A stretch of DNA of 64,000 nucleotides from an uncultured Clostridia bacterium (GTDB taxonomy: Bacteria; Bacillota; Clostridia; TANB77; CAG-508): positions 75,533 to 139,532 of the forward strand of contig CAKPLZ010000004.1 of NCBI GenBank assembly GCA_934167835.1, in the 5' to 3' direction. Within the stretch, counting starts at the first letter, position 1. The number at the start of each line of letters is the position of its first letter. This document shows positions 1 to 9,193 of this stretch, one piece after another. Below the pieces are notes generated by a model. It had not been told where the DNA came from and did not search any database. It saw only the letters and a program-made list of their open reading frames with translations. The position numbers and the translations under genes were made by a program.

Positions 1-17
1 GTGCTACAATGTAGCAC
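1..17 (-). terminator. Hairpin at left edge, possible terminator of the kinase gene
   Basis: A 7-bp perfect stem (GTGCTAC / GTAGCAC, positions 1-7 and 11-17) with a 3-nt loop lies just downstream of the kinase stop codon. Any T-run would lie outside the window, so the terminator role is inferred. Confidence 0.4.
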
Positions 18-37
18 CTTAAACCCATACTGTAATC

Positions 38-1999
38 CTAGTCTAACGGAATTTTGCAAACCTGAGCACTATCTTGAATAGTAAGATAGGTATGCTGATG
101 TATTTTGTCCTCTTTCATAGATATTATAGAATTGCTATTCACAATACCTATATCTTTCTCTATGACAGTAGATTTCTCGGTAGTAGCACCTGACTTAAGG
201 AAAATTAACCTCTTATCAGACGGAATAACAATCATAGAATTATAAAAAATACTATTATTGATATTCAAACCACCATACGAAAAAGCTTCAAACTGTTGCT
301 TTACAGTTTTATTCTTCAATACAATAAAAGTATTATATACTTTCCTGTCTTTTGCAATAATGCACCATTTTCCGCTTATGCTGTCATAGCTTATAGCTTT
401 CGGAATTTGCAACGGCACCTGCTTGCATCTAACACCATCTATCAAAATGTCTAGGAATTTGCTTTTATCTATTCTACAAATACAACATTCGCCTTTTTCG
501 TTTCCTTCATAGTCAAATGGATCTGTACTTGTATAAATAGATTTAGCAACACAGTTTCTGGGAGTCATATAAACTCTCATTAATTCTTTTCCATCTTTAA
601 TATAGAAAAGATACTGCCCATACACTTTAAGCCTGGATGCTGCTAACAGAAGAATAGTAGAAAACAATTTATCGCCATTTTCATTGTGGACTTCTACCGA
701 ACAAGCTGGATTTTTTGAACTGAAGCATTTCTTTATTCTCTCAAAGAAAGAACAATTACCATAGATTGAACTAGCTTTTCCAAGCAATGTAGAAAACAAC
801 TGTTTTACCTTGCTCATTTTTTCAACCTTAATAGTCATTCCATCCTTAGTAAAGAAATACTTATCTGTTCGAGGAATGATTGTTTCCTTCCTGATGTTTC
901 CATCGTCTCTTATATGTACTACATTCTTATCGAAATCAAAGTATGTTGCTTCATCAACAACTTTTCTAACTTCTCTTTCAGGAAGTGTGTAGTATTTTTC
1001 ATACGAAACTCTGTCAACATATGAAGTTCTAAACTTCTTTAAGCTGTCTTGATCTTTACTTGCTGAGCACATAGGACACTTAGAATATCTTGAGCTATAG
1101 TAACCATGTCTTCTGCAAGTTACTAAATCTTTTTCTTGATTCTTAAGCCGTTTTAAGATATTAAATCTTTTTCCAGTCTCAAAAATCTTTAAAAATGCAT
1201 CATGCAGCTCCTCCGACATCCAAGCAACGTGTTTAATTTGAAAACTGGTCAGACTCTGGAAATCATGGTTTCCTATAATGGAAAGCCGATTGTAAGCCCT
1301 TAAAGGTCTCTTGTACTCCTTAACAATAGTATATTTACCATCAAAAGGATGAAATCCCACAAGCATTTCAAATACCACTACTGCTAAAGCAAAGTGATCT
1401 GACGATTTTGTGTATTTCTTTATAATAACACCTTTTTTATCAAAGACTCTTACATTTGGGTCAATATATTCAGGTCTTCCTGAAAGCTCAACTGCATAGT
1501 CTTCTCCCTTAGTTTCAAATCCCCACGTGTCAGTATCACAAATATAGAGTTCCTCATTTTTCACCATAAACTGGTCTGGATGAAAATCTCCAATTATGAT
1601 ATCCTCCTTATGCAATGATTCCACAAATTCAGCTAACTTGCATGCAATTTTCAGCCGATACTTTAAATCGTCCTTTTGATTTCTTGCATTAGTCTGAAAA
1701 GTTTTTAGGCTAGTACAGCCCTTTAACATAGGCATTGTATAACCTACACACTTTCCTTGGCAAGTTATGATATCCTCGGGTAATGCTGCATTCGGAAATT
1801 TGTCCTTGTACTTCATAAGCTCACGAAGTTTTTTTTCTTTTCTTTGCATATTCATTTCAGGATTATTGAGTGCAAAAATTTTAATTGCCTTTCCTGCTTT
1901 GTCATCAAAGTAAATTGTTGCTTCGTTGCCTACTGCTCCCTCTCTAAGATTAGAGAGGAATTTGACATATTCTTGTTTGGTTTTGAACATATATTTCAT
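38..1999 (-). CDS. YegI-like Ser/Thr protein kinase with zinc ribbon
   Basis: Probable cytoplasmic protein kinase of about 653 aa. The N-terminal 300 residues carry kinase-like motifs: a lysine in AIKIF, the catalytic-loop variant GDFHPDQ and a metal-binding DTD followed by an activation segment (RPEYIDP). A four-cysteine zinc ribbon follows (CRRHGYY...CPMC), then a C-terminal half I do not recognise, possibly a sensor or beta-propeller region. The start is placed at the ATG at 1999 after GGGAGG. In E. coli the similar YegI kinase is grouped with a vWA protein (YegL) and a PP2C phosphatase; here a vWA gene lies 5 kb upstream. Two in-frame CGG codons (1286-1288 and 1148-1150) read as ordinary arginine, and a +1 shift at either would hit a stop quickly. 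This differs from native genes of the window and suggests recent acquisition. Confidence 0.7.
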   Translation of the reverse strand: MKYMFKTKQEYVKFLSNLREGAVGNEATIYFDDKAGKAIKIFALNNPEMNMQRKEKKLRELMKYKDKFPNAALPEDIITCQGKCVGYTMPMLKGCTSLKTFQTNARNQKDDLKYRLKIACKLAEFVESLHKEDIIIGDFHPDQFMVKNEELYICDTDTWGFETKGEDYAVELSGRPEYIDPNVRVFDKKGVIIKKYTKSSDHFALAVVVFEMLVGFHPFDGKYTIVKEYKRPLRAYNRLSIIGNHDFQSLTSFQIKHVAWMSEELHDAFLKIFETGKRFNILKRLKNQEKDLVTCRRHGYYSSRYSKCPMCSASKDQDSLKKFRTSYVDRVSYEKYYTLPEREVRKVVDEATYFDFDKNVVHIRDDGNIRKETIIPRTDKYFFTKDGMTIKVEKMSKVKQLFSTLLGKASSIYGNCSFFERIKKCFSSKNPACSVEVHNENGDKLFSTILLLAASRLKVYGQYLFYIKDGKELMRVYMTPRNCVAKSIYTSTDPFDYEGNEKGECCICRIDKSKFLDILIDGVRCKQVPLQIPKAISYDSISGKWCIIAKDRKVYNTFIVLKNKTVKQQFEAFSYGGLNINNSIFYNSMIVIPSDKRLIFLKSGATTEKSTVIEKDIGIVNSNSIISMKEDKIHQHTYLTIQDSAQVCKIPLD

Positions 2000-2176
2000 C
2001 AAAAGTTCCTCCCATTAATAAATTTTGTTTTAGGTTTACAGTATGTGATAGTATTTCTACTACCATTTTGTCAAAGTTCTTTGTTAAGAATTTTGCAATT
2101 ACAAAAAAAGCATATAACTTAACTTCATACATTTTATCACTTTTTTCACTTTTAGTCAATGTTTTATGTAAATAAA

Positions 2177-2202
2177 AGAGGGAATCTATTAAAATTCCCT
2201 CT
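2177..2202 (-). terminator. Rho-independent terminator of the metallopeptidase gene
   Basis: A 9-bp perfect stem (AGAGGGAAT / ATTCCCTCT) with a short loop, followed in the minus direction by a T-rich tract, lies just after the stop at 2216. Confidence 0.75.
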
Positions 2203-2215
2203 CCAAATAACATTT

Positions 2216-3241
2216 TTAACTCCATTTTGAAACTAATCTATGCATAAACTCATAACTGCTTGGAACAGCACATTTTAGTTCATTAGAGTTTTTAATATAG
2301 TATGCAAATAGTTCTGCAAAATATTCTTCGTTATTTGAGATAGCATAAGCATATTCTGCCTCATCCTTACATACTTTATGAAAGTCTTGTTTTTCCTGAG
2401 CAAAGATTATTTTAAAACTAATCTTATTACTACAGAAATTTTCTTTATAGTCTAAGTAATGTCCAAATTCATGATACATAGTAAGCTTTATATCAGTTGA
2501 ACAACTTCTAATAGAAACTTTCCTTTCAGCACTAGAACAAATACCATATGTGGTATTATTCATAAGCTTTTGATTAGAAAGATTTATTCTCCAACCCTCT
2601 CTTACAAAAACTGTTCTTATCCTTTGAGGAAGATTCTCATAAGCGTCTTTTACCAAATCAATTTGGTCTTTAATCACAAACTTACCAATATCTAAATAAT
2701 TAGGAATATTCATCCTACTCAAATCAAAAATTTCTCCAGTAATCCATTTCTTTATATACTGGTAAGAATAATCAATTTGAAAATTAGGATTTCTCCCATT
2801 TGTTTCAATTACATACGAAAATAATTCAGTAAATAAGTCTAATTGTGAAAAAGAAAACAATCCTCTCAAAGCCATAAATACTTTTAGTTCCTTACTCTCT
2901 TTTTCACAAACGTCAGAAAACGTCTTATACTGTGAAACATTTCCGTATTCCATACTTACATAACAAGCAATACCTTTATATATTACGTTATTCTGTAATG
3001 TAGGAATTGAAACATTTATCCAGATTTCTTTTTTACCGCCATTAAAATAGTATTGTGTCAAAAAACTACCTATTTCTTCCGGCATTTTGTCTGTAAGAAT
3101 CATCTGCCATTCATCGACTAAAAACCGTTCTTTCCAAAACTTGGGCAATCTCGAAAGTTGCTTTTTTATAGCATTAAGTTTTGAATCACTAATATTCGGT
3201 GAACGTATAATAGAGCTCCTTGTTGAATTCTGATACATCAT
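2216..3241 (-). CDS. Anthrax lethal factor-like (ATLF) zinc metallopeptidase
   Basis: Putative zinc endopeptidase of 341 aa with two ATLF-like halves. The N-terminal half (about residues 30-90) resembles the fold but lacks zinc ligands. The C-terminal half has HEFGHYLDY (HExxH) followed about 50 residues later by EEYFAELFAYY, which supplies the third, glutamate ligand as in gluzincins of the anthrax-toxin family. No signal peptide or membrane helix is visible, so it may act inside the cell or be released by another route. The start is one of two tandem ATGs after AAAGGGG. An in-frame CGG at 3125-3127 reads as arginine (KERF); a +1 shift there would stop two codons later, so this gene follows the standard code. 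Probably horizontally acquired. Confidence 0.65.
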   Translation of the reverse strand: MMYQNSTRSSIIRSPNISDSKLNAIKKQLSRLPKFWKERFLVDEWQMILTDKMPEEIGSFLTQYYFNGGKKEIWINVSIPTLQNNVIYKGIACYVSMEYGNVSQYKTFSDVCEKESKELKVFMALRGLFSFSQLDLFTELFSYVIETNGRNPNFQIDYSYQYIKKWITGEIFDLSRMNIPNYLDIGKFVIKDQIDLVKDAYENLPQRIRTVFVREGWRINLSNQKLMNNTTYGICSSAERKVSIRSCSTDIKLTMYHEFGHYLDYKENFCSNKISFKIIFAQEKQDFHKVCKDEAEYAYAISNNEEYFAELFAYYIKNSNELKCAVPSSYEFMHRLVSKWS

Positions 3242-3331
3242 TATACCCCTTTCATTTCAAGTTATTTTTTTATGAGTTTAATATAGTAATAATATCATTT
3301 TTACAATATTATGTCAAGTATTATCTCTAAT

Positions 3332-3363
3332 ATAAAAGAAGTCTAGCTTTATTACTAAACTTC
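3332..3363 (-). terminator. Terminator of the metallophosphatase gene
   Basis: A 9-bp stem with one G-T pair (GAAGTTTAG / CTAGACTTC) is followed in the minus direction by TTTTAT. It lies immediately downstream of the stop at 3376. Confidence 0.6.
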
Positions 3364-3375
3364 TTCTACTATATG

Positions 3376-6300
3376 TTAAACCTTTTCACTTTCTTGAGCT
3401 TTCATATTTTCTCTTTCAGTTTCAGTATCAAAATATAATACATTCCCGTCTTCCAATCTTACTAAGGCTTCTTTCTCCCCATAAGATGCACCGCAGTCTA
3501 TATACAATACACCATGATTATCATAATTAATTCCATTTGATTCACGTTTATAAGTCGGTGTATGACCAATTATAGTAAAAGCACCTTCTTTTGGAATATC
3601 TTTAGCTTTCCAGACTTCACCAGACTTACTACTCTTTCTTGCATTTTCTCTTGCCCATACAGCATCTTGTAGTTCCTGTTCCCTTCCTGTATTTATCATA
3701 TCTGTTACAGTTTCTTGTAGTTTTTTAGAATCTTTTACAGCTTTCGCATGAACTAAGTATATTTTTTCTCCATTAACCTTAATTTCTTTATACACTAAGG
3801 CATTTAACAAAAATTGTTTAATTTTTTCTTGTTGTTCTGTTGGTAAAGAATAATATGCTTTCTCAGTTATTGTTCCATTATTATTGTTTTCCCAATTTTC
3901 TTTTTCAGCTTGATTATTAAAGAATAGTGATTGTATCATCATATATTCGTGATTTCCTACAAAAAATTCTACTTGTCCTTTTTCTTGTCTTTCAATAATA
4001 TCTTGTAATATTTTTATTCCATCTGGTCCACGATCAATTACATCACCTAAGATATATAATTTATCATTATCTTTTATATGTTTCATCATAGCCTCATAAA
4101 CTGCATATTCACTATGTATATCGCTACATACATAAGTACATGGAGATTTTGTATTTTCTTTCTTTTGAGAATTTTGATTTTCTGTGTATTCAATTCCTTT
4201 CTCTTTCATTTTCTTTTCTAATTCATGAGCTTGTTTCTTATCATATATTGGCAACGTTTTGTCTGAATATAATTTATGCAATCTTGTATAGGCAATTTCA
4301 CTACCTCCATTTTCCGCTATATATGAATATATTTTTGCAGCTTGTATCATGTGAGGAGCAATTACTTTTTCGTCAGAACCATTATTTTTTATTCCTTCAA
4401 AATAAATATCTCCTAATAATTCTACTGCCTTTTTCTCAACTTTTTTTCCTTGTTTCATTTTTTCTTCTATTGATTTAATTGTTTCTCTTAATATATACTG
4501 ATTTTTTCTGTTATTAACTCTTGCTATGTTTTCATAAGCAATAGATAAATTTAAATAATCTGAATTATTATCGGAAACTTTTATTTCTGATAATTCATCA
4601 TAGAACTTTGCTTCTTCAATTAGCTTATCTATACCAGTTGCATTTTCACTATGATTTTTTTCTTTCAAATAATCTAAATATAAAAAATTTACTTTTTCTT
4701 TATTTGTTGCATACTCATTTTTTAATTGCTCTAGCTCTTCTTTACTAATATTCCAATATAGTGGAATATCACTAGATTTTGACTGATATGCATATTTATT
4801 TGCTATATATAAATAATATGCCCACTTCTTTTCATCTTTTTCTATTATTGTTCTTCCATCATCAGCTTGGAATCCATCTTTATATACTGTATGAAAATAA
4901 TTCCATATAGCAATATTACTTCCAGCAACATAAGGAGCCTTTACAAGATTTTGAAATGCTTCTAATTCTATCTTTAATCTATTTTGTACCTCAACATCAT
5001 TATTTTCTTGTAAATAATTAACCATTCTATTAACTAATGGAACTATTGCTCCTTGTTTATATTTAGCTTCAGCTGTTAATTTATTGCTTCTATTAATTAA
5101 TTTAACAATTTCTCTTCTAGCATCTTGATCTATAGGCTTAGTTTCTTTCTTTTCCTCTTTTGGAATTACTTTACTCTCAGCTTTTTGTTCACTATCAGTT
5201 TGTTCATTATTAATTTGCTTTTCATCATTTTGTTGTTCATCATTTTGTTGTTCATCATTTTGTTGTTCACCATTTTGTTGTTCACCATTTTGTTCTCCTG
5301 GTAGTGGATTATTTACTTGTTCTTGTTGCTCTTCTTTCTCTATTGAATTAATTACTGTACTTTCGTTTTTTATGCTTCTTAATTGACTTAATACAGCCAG
5401 TGCTCTTTCATTACCTATAATTGGTATATTTTCAAAAATATTATTCATTGAATATGAACCGTCTGGATTTTGTTCCATTTTAGTTATTAATTTCGAATAT
5501 GTTCCATCCATTAATCCATTACTTTTTATACTTGCTTCCAATTCCTCTTGTGTTAATATAATATCTAACTCTTGTAACATCTTATTATATCGTTGGATTG
5601 CGGCTTCTTTATTACCACTTAAATAATCTCTTCTAATTTTTAACTTTTCTAAGTTGTATCTCTTTATATTCGCTTCCTGAGCAAAATGTTCTATAGCATA
5701 TTCTTGATTTCCATTTTTCTCTGCTTCATTATATTTCGGTAAATAAAAGTTTTTATATTTATCCTCAAACATATTTGAAAGCACATCTAAGCAATCATCT
5801 GCTTTTTCAAATTTTCCATTATTCATATACCACTCAGCACATTTAGTTAATGTACTTTCTATCTTTGCATATGCTTTACCTTCATAAAATGTATTAATTG
5901 ATTTTTTTTGTAAATTTTTCAAAGCTTGTTCATATTGTTTAGCTATCATTTTTTCTTCTCTTCCTTCTTGCTCTTTTTCTTTATTAAATAGCCCTTTAAT
6001 ATTTTTTTTCATTTTATCCCAAAAGCCTAAATCCATTTGTACATCTGCCCCTATTTTTTCCTCTATCTTTGCAATACTTCTCATTCTGTTTTTATTAAAA
6101 AATCCTAATGCAGAATTTTGTGTATTATGTTGCAAATCAAAAAATAATGCTTCTTCGTCATTCACACATTTAATATATTTATCTATATCTTCTTCATTAT
6201 TAAGTCCGTCAATAACTAATGGATTTAAAGTTTTTTCTAATTTTTTACCTTTAAAAAATGAACCAGTTAAATCTTTACATTTTTTACTTATTCTAAAATC

Positions 6301-6768
6301 TTTGTAAATTCCTTTTTTGTTATCTAATATTCTATTTATATTAACAGTATATACTTTTCCATCAACTGTAGTATATTGTGCTTCTCCTGTTTCTTCTTTA
6401 ATATCAATTCTGCTTATTTTTTCTGTAGTAAATTGTTCTTGTTCATTACTATCCTCTTGAATCTCTTCTTCTTCAAGATTTATTACTTCCTGTTGTTGTT
6501 CTGATTTATTTTTTTCAACTGTATTTGGCTTATATATATTTAGATTCTCAGTTGGTACAAATGAATAACTTTTATCATCTTTCTCTAATGGCTTATTATT
6601 TTCATTTTGAGAATATGTATTTGTCTGTACATTGTTGTTTTTACTACGTCTGTTTTTAAAATTATTTTTTATATTTTCTGACCAAGTTTTTAATTTAGTT
6701 CTTATATTGTTAAAAAAACTTTTTATTTTATTACCAATTGATTTTAATATACTCCCTATTTTCTTCAT
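3376..6768 (-). CDS. Large multidomain protein with C-terminal calcineurin-like phosphatase
   Basis: A protein of 1130 aa. The first 40 residues are very basic. The middle is low-complexity and helical, with TPR-like stretches and a Glu/Gln/Asn repeat of the QQNDE unit near residues 485-515. The last 240 residues are a calcineurin-like phosphatase with the metal motifs CSDIHSE, GDVIDRG, GNHEYMM, HAK and GHTPTYK, closest in style to bis(5'-nucleosyl)-tetraphosphatase / PP1-like enzymes. It may be the phosphatase partner of the nearby kinase, but that is inference from position. There is no signal peptide. Composition is as A+T-rich as the native genes, and I find no in-frame CGG in 1130 codons, which fits a long-term resident. 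The start has AAGGGG 7 nt upstream. Confidence 0.65.
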   Translation of the reverse strand: MKKIGSILKSIGNKIKSFFNNIRTKLKTWSENIKNNFKNRRSKNNNVQTNTYSQNENNKPLEKDDKSYSFVPTENLNIYKPNTVEKNKSEQQQEVINLEEEEIQEDSNEQEQFTTEKISRIDIKEETGEAQYTTVDGKVYTVNINRILDNKKGIYKDFRISKKCKDLTGSFFKGKKLEKTLNPLVIDGLNNEEDIDKYIKCVNDEEALFFDLQHNTQNSALGFFNKNRMRSIAKIEEKIGADVQMDLGFWDKMKKNIKGLFNKEKEQEGREEKMIAKQYEQALKNLQKKSINTFYEGKAYAKIESTLTKCAEWYMNNGKFEKADDCLDVLSNMFEDKYKNFYLPKYNEAEKNGNQEYAIEHFAQEANIKRYNLEKLKIRRDYLSGNKEAAIQRYNKMLQELDIILTQEELEASIKSNGLMDGTYSKLITKMEQNPDGSYSMNNIFENIPIIGNERALAVLSQLRSIKNESTVINSIEKEEQQEQVNNPLPGEQNGEQQNGEQQNDEQQNDEQQNDEKQINNEQTDSEQKAESKVIPKEEKKETKPIDQDARREIVKLINRSNKLTAEAKYKQGAIVPLVNRMVNYLQENNDVEVQNRLKIELEAFQNLVKAPYVAGSNIAIWNYFHTVYKDGFQADDGRTIIEKDEKKWAYYLYIANKYAYQSKSSDIPLYWNISKEELEQLKNEYATNKEKVNFLYLDYLKEKNHSENATGIDKLIEEAKFYDELSEIKVSDNNSDYLNLSIAYENIARVNNRKNQYILRETIKSIEEKMKQGKKVEKKAVELLGDIYFEGIKNNGSDEKVIAPHMIQAAKIYSYIAENGGSEIAYTRLHKLYSDKTLPIYDKKQAHELEKKMKEKGIEYTENQNSQKKENTKSPCTYVCSDIHSEYAVYEAMMKHIKDNDKLYILGDVIDRGPDGIKILQDIIERQEKGQVEFFVGNHEYMMIQSLFFNNQAEKENWENNNNGTITEKAYYSLPTEQQEKIKQFLLNALVYKEIKVNGEKIYLVHAKAVKDSKKLQETVTDMINTGREQELQDAVWARENARKSSKSGEVWKAKDIPKEGAFTIIGHTPTYKRESNGINYDNHGVLYIDCGASYGEKEALVRLEDGNVLYFDTETERENMKAQESEKV

Positions 6769-6851
6769 ATTGAATCCCCTTTTATAAAACTCATATGTTT
6801 CATTGTACCATATTTTGTTAGTTATGTAAACATTTTTCGACTAATTTCATA

Positions 6852-6886
6852 TAAAAAAAGAGGTCAGAGAACTATTCTCCAACCTC
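6852..6886 (-). terminator. Terminator of the vWA gene
   Basis: Long imperfect stem (GAGGTTGGAGAA / TTCTCTGACCTC) with a TAG loop, followed by seven T in the minus direction. A strong intrinsic terminator. Confidence 0.8.
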
Positions 6887-6888
6887 CC

Positions 6889-6901
6889 CCTAAGTCAGGT
6901 G
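6889..6901. repeat. 13-bp inverted repeat, left copy, flanking the vWA gene
   Basis: CCTAAGTCAGGTG here is the exact reverse complement of CACCTGACTTAGG at 7649-7661. The two copies bracket the vWA gene, whose base composition differs from its surroundings. Confidence 0.6.
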
Positions 6902-6913
6902 ATTTTCATTTCT

Positions 6914-7606
6914 TCACATAACACGCAAAGAAACGAACCGCATCATTCGTCTGAGTTCATGTGCGTCTTCAAACGTAACTTTCTTCATGTAGCTGAACTT
7001 GTTTGCAAATGCAGTCAAATCTGCCTTCTTAAAGCAACCCAGCAGCACGGGAATATCACGTTTTTTCAGTTCTTCGAGTGCATTGCCCACATCTTTCTCA
7101 GTATAATTCTGAGAACCATTTTCACCACCATCGGTGATAATAAGCATAACACCCTTAACCTTGTTTTCGCCCTCCAGCTTATCATACTGGCTGACCATGT
7201 TCTTAGAGCTTTCCACGATAGCATCGTACAGATGAGTTTCAGCATCTTCAGCTTTGTAGTTGATATCGATGCATTCACCATACTGGAACGGACGCATATC
7301 CAGTGATGTTCCAAAGAACGTCATAGCAGTTTCGATGCCATCACGGCTTTCAACCGAACCGTTTACAACGTCCTTAACTTCTTTAAGTCCTTCAACAACG
7401 CCTTCTTCAAGACCGTTGTTATACATAGAACCGGACTTATCGACCAGCAGATACAACAGAGCCTGTTCGGTAGAACGAACATCATCCATCGAGATGTTGC
7501 CTTCAAGGCCATCATCAAAGGTAAGTTCCTCTTCAGGTTCTACTGCATCATCGCCCTTCAGGAAACCATCAAGGTCCTTCAGGTAATCAGAATCAATCTT
7601 AGACAT
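6914..7606 (-). CDS. vWA-domain protein (TerF/YegL-like), foreign composition
   Basis: A 230-aa cytoplasmic protein whose main part (about residues 48-210) is a von Willebrand factor A domain. The MIDAS metal site is visible as DKSGSM, with a later TDGGEN. The acidic N-terminus has no signal peptide. Proteins like this accompany kinases and phosphatases in YegIKL-type and tellurite/stress clusters, which suits the kinase at 38-1999. The start has AGGAGG at good spacing. Codon choice (CTC, CGA, AAG, GAC, CCG) is far richer in G+C than neighbouring genes. A CGG at 6938-6940 lies five residues from the end; in zero frame it gives arginine and a tidy stop, while a +1 reading would only change the last few residues, so this codon is uninformative alone. 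Likely a transferred gene. Confidence 0.75.
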   Translation of the reverse strand: MSKIDSDYLKDLDGFLKGDDAVEPEEELTFDDGLEGNISMDDVRSTEQALLYLLVDKSGSMYNNGLEEGVVEGLKEVKDVVNGSVESRDGIETAMTFFGTSLDMRPFQYGECIDINYKAEDAETHLYDAIVESSKNMVSQYDKLEGENKVKGVMLIITDGGENGSQNYTEKDVGNALEELKKRDIPVLLGCFKKADLTAFANKFSYMKKVTFEDAHELRRMMRFVSLRVM

Positions 7607-7648
7607 AAGTTGTCCTCCTATTATTATTTTTGTTTAGATTGTTATAAC

Positions 7649-7661
7649 CACCTGACTTAGG
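7649..7661. repeat. 13-bp inverted repeat, right copy, flanking the vWA gene
   Basis: CACCTGACTTAGG, the exact inverted partner of 6889-6901; see that entry. Confidence 0.6.
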
Positions 7662-7870
7662 TTTAACATTGTCGATTATATCGACCTGTCATGTAATATT
7701 ATATATTTTATGTTAACTTTTGTCAATAGTTTTTGATAAAATTCTCCGTTTTTTTTATGAATGAAATGTGATAATGTCTTAAGTAATGAAATGAGAAAAT
7801 GTCCCAACTGAAAAAATTTGTTCTCTTAAGTGGTATAATTTAAAATATCATTTAAATTCAAGGAGGACTT

Positions 7871-9105
7871 ATGAGAAAGGTTGTGTTGACATTGAAAGAA
7901 AGTCAAAAATATTTAACTATTAAAAAATTAGTTGAAACTAATGGTAACAAAAATCGTGCTGCCACTAAGCTAGACCTTAGTGTTAGGCAAATTAACAGGT
8001 TAATTGCAGGTTACAATGAATTTGGTAAAGAATTCTTTGTTCATGGTAATCGAGGTAGACAGCCAAAACATGCTTTAACTTTAGAAGAAAAAGACCAAAT
8101 TGAGGATTTATACATAAGAAAAAACAGGCTACTTCTAAAAAAGAAATTGCTAAAATTCAAGAAAGTATTGTTGCTGCTGAAGATGCACACCCTAGACAGC
8201 CTAGATGCATATATTTTGGTGAAGAAATTCAAGTTGATGCTTCTATCCATCTTTGGTTTGGCAATGTCAAAACTGCTCTTCATGCTGCTATTGATGATTC
8301 CACTGGACAGGTTGTTGCTGCATATTTTGACAGTCAAGAAACTTTAAATGGCTATTACAATATTTACTATCAAATTTTAACTAAATATCGGTATCCCTTA
8401 CCTTTTCAAAGCTGATAAATGTACTGTGTTTGAATACAATAGAAAAGGTACTACCTCTGACGAAGATAATACCTTTACACAATTTGCCTATGCCTGTTCC
8501 CAATTAGGCACAAGTATTGAAACTAGTAGTACCCCTGAATTTAAACCACGTATCGAAAGACTTTTTGGAACCTTTCAAAATCGCTTAAATGTGGCTCTAA
8601 GATTAGCTAATATTACTACCATTGAGGAAGCCAATAACTTCCTACCAGCTTTCTTAGATAAATACAATTCAAGGTTTGCCCTATGTATAGATAATACCAA
8701 ATCTGTCTTTGAAAAGCAACCCTCTGAGCAAAAAATTAATTTAACTTTAGCTGTTTTATCCCGAAGAGTTGTTGATAGTGGTCATTCAATTTGTTTTAAA
8801 AAGAAACATTACAGGTTCGTAAATTCTGTTGGAACACCAATATATTTTGGTAAAGGTACTAAAAGTATGGTAATTGAAGCATTTGACAAGAATTTGTATG
8901 CTACTGTAGAAGACAGTATATTTGCTCTTGAAGAAATACCTGAGTTTCAGGCAGGTTCAGTAAATTTCGATAAAGTTCTTCCTACAGAAGCTAAAAAAAT
9001 TACATTCCTCGAATGATACATCCTTGGAAAAGAGCATCTTTTGAGCATTTTGTTGAAAGACAATCTAAGAAAATTGAGGAACAGCTTGCACAAGAAGCTT
9101 CTTAA
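7871..9105 (+). pseudogene. ISNCY-family DDE transposase, degraded
   Basis: The N-terminal helix-turn-helix region (RAATKLDLSVRQINRLI) and an integrase-type catalytic core (FGEEIQVDASIHLWFG, then RIERLFGTFQNRL) resemble ISNCY transposases. Three breaks are present. (1) Near 8118-8125, about 60 family residues are missing and the frame changes: a true internal deletion. (2) At 8389-8391 an in-frame CGG precedes T; a +1 shift gives GGT and restores YGIPYLFKADK, the same recoding signature as in host genes. (3) Near 8994-9001 a run of A is one base short; restoring it yields a normal IHPWKRASFEHF ending at the TAA at 9105. The gene is dead, but break 2 suggests that the IS lived in this lineage. 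Confidence 0.75.
8389..8392 (+). other. Recoding site CGGT in the IS transposase
   Basis: Zero frame TAT CGG TAT CCC runs to a stop after seven more codons. Skipping the C gives TAT GGT ATC CCT, matching the conserved YGIP of the family. Confidence 0.75.
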
Positions 9106-9193
9106 AGTGATTTTTAAAATTAATCATTTTTGCGTAGGGTACATGAATGGTAGCAAAAATAATGGTGCTGAAAGCAAATTTTAAAAATCACTT
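9105..9193. repeat. 17-bp perfect inverted repeat with about 55-nt loop
   Basis: AAGTGATTTTTAAAATT at 9105-9121 pairs exactly with 9177-9193. It begins at the transposase stop codon. A second smaller hairpin (CCCTAAAAA ... TTTTTAGGG) follows at about 9215-9242. This accounts for most of the 300-bp gap before the uridine kinase; no gene is seen there. Confidence 0.6.

Noticed and set aside
5200..5300. Tandem DNA repeat as a regulatory element
   Set aside because: It encodes the in-frame QQNDE protein repeat of the large phosphatase protein.
6938..6940. vWA gene CGG as a recoding site
   Set aside because: The +1 reading adds only a short tail with no recognisable match, while zero frame ends neatly; the case is undecided and not counted.
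7871..9016. Transposase as an intact two-frame (-1 frameshift) IS
   Set aside because: About 60 residues of the family are missing at the first frame change, and the last break is a one-base A-run loss, so it is not a programmed two-frame gene.
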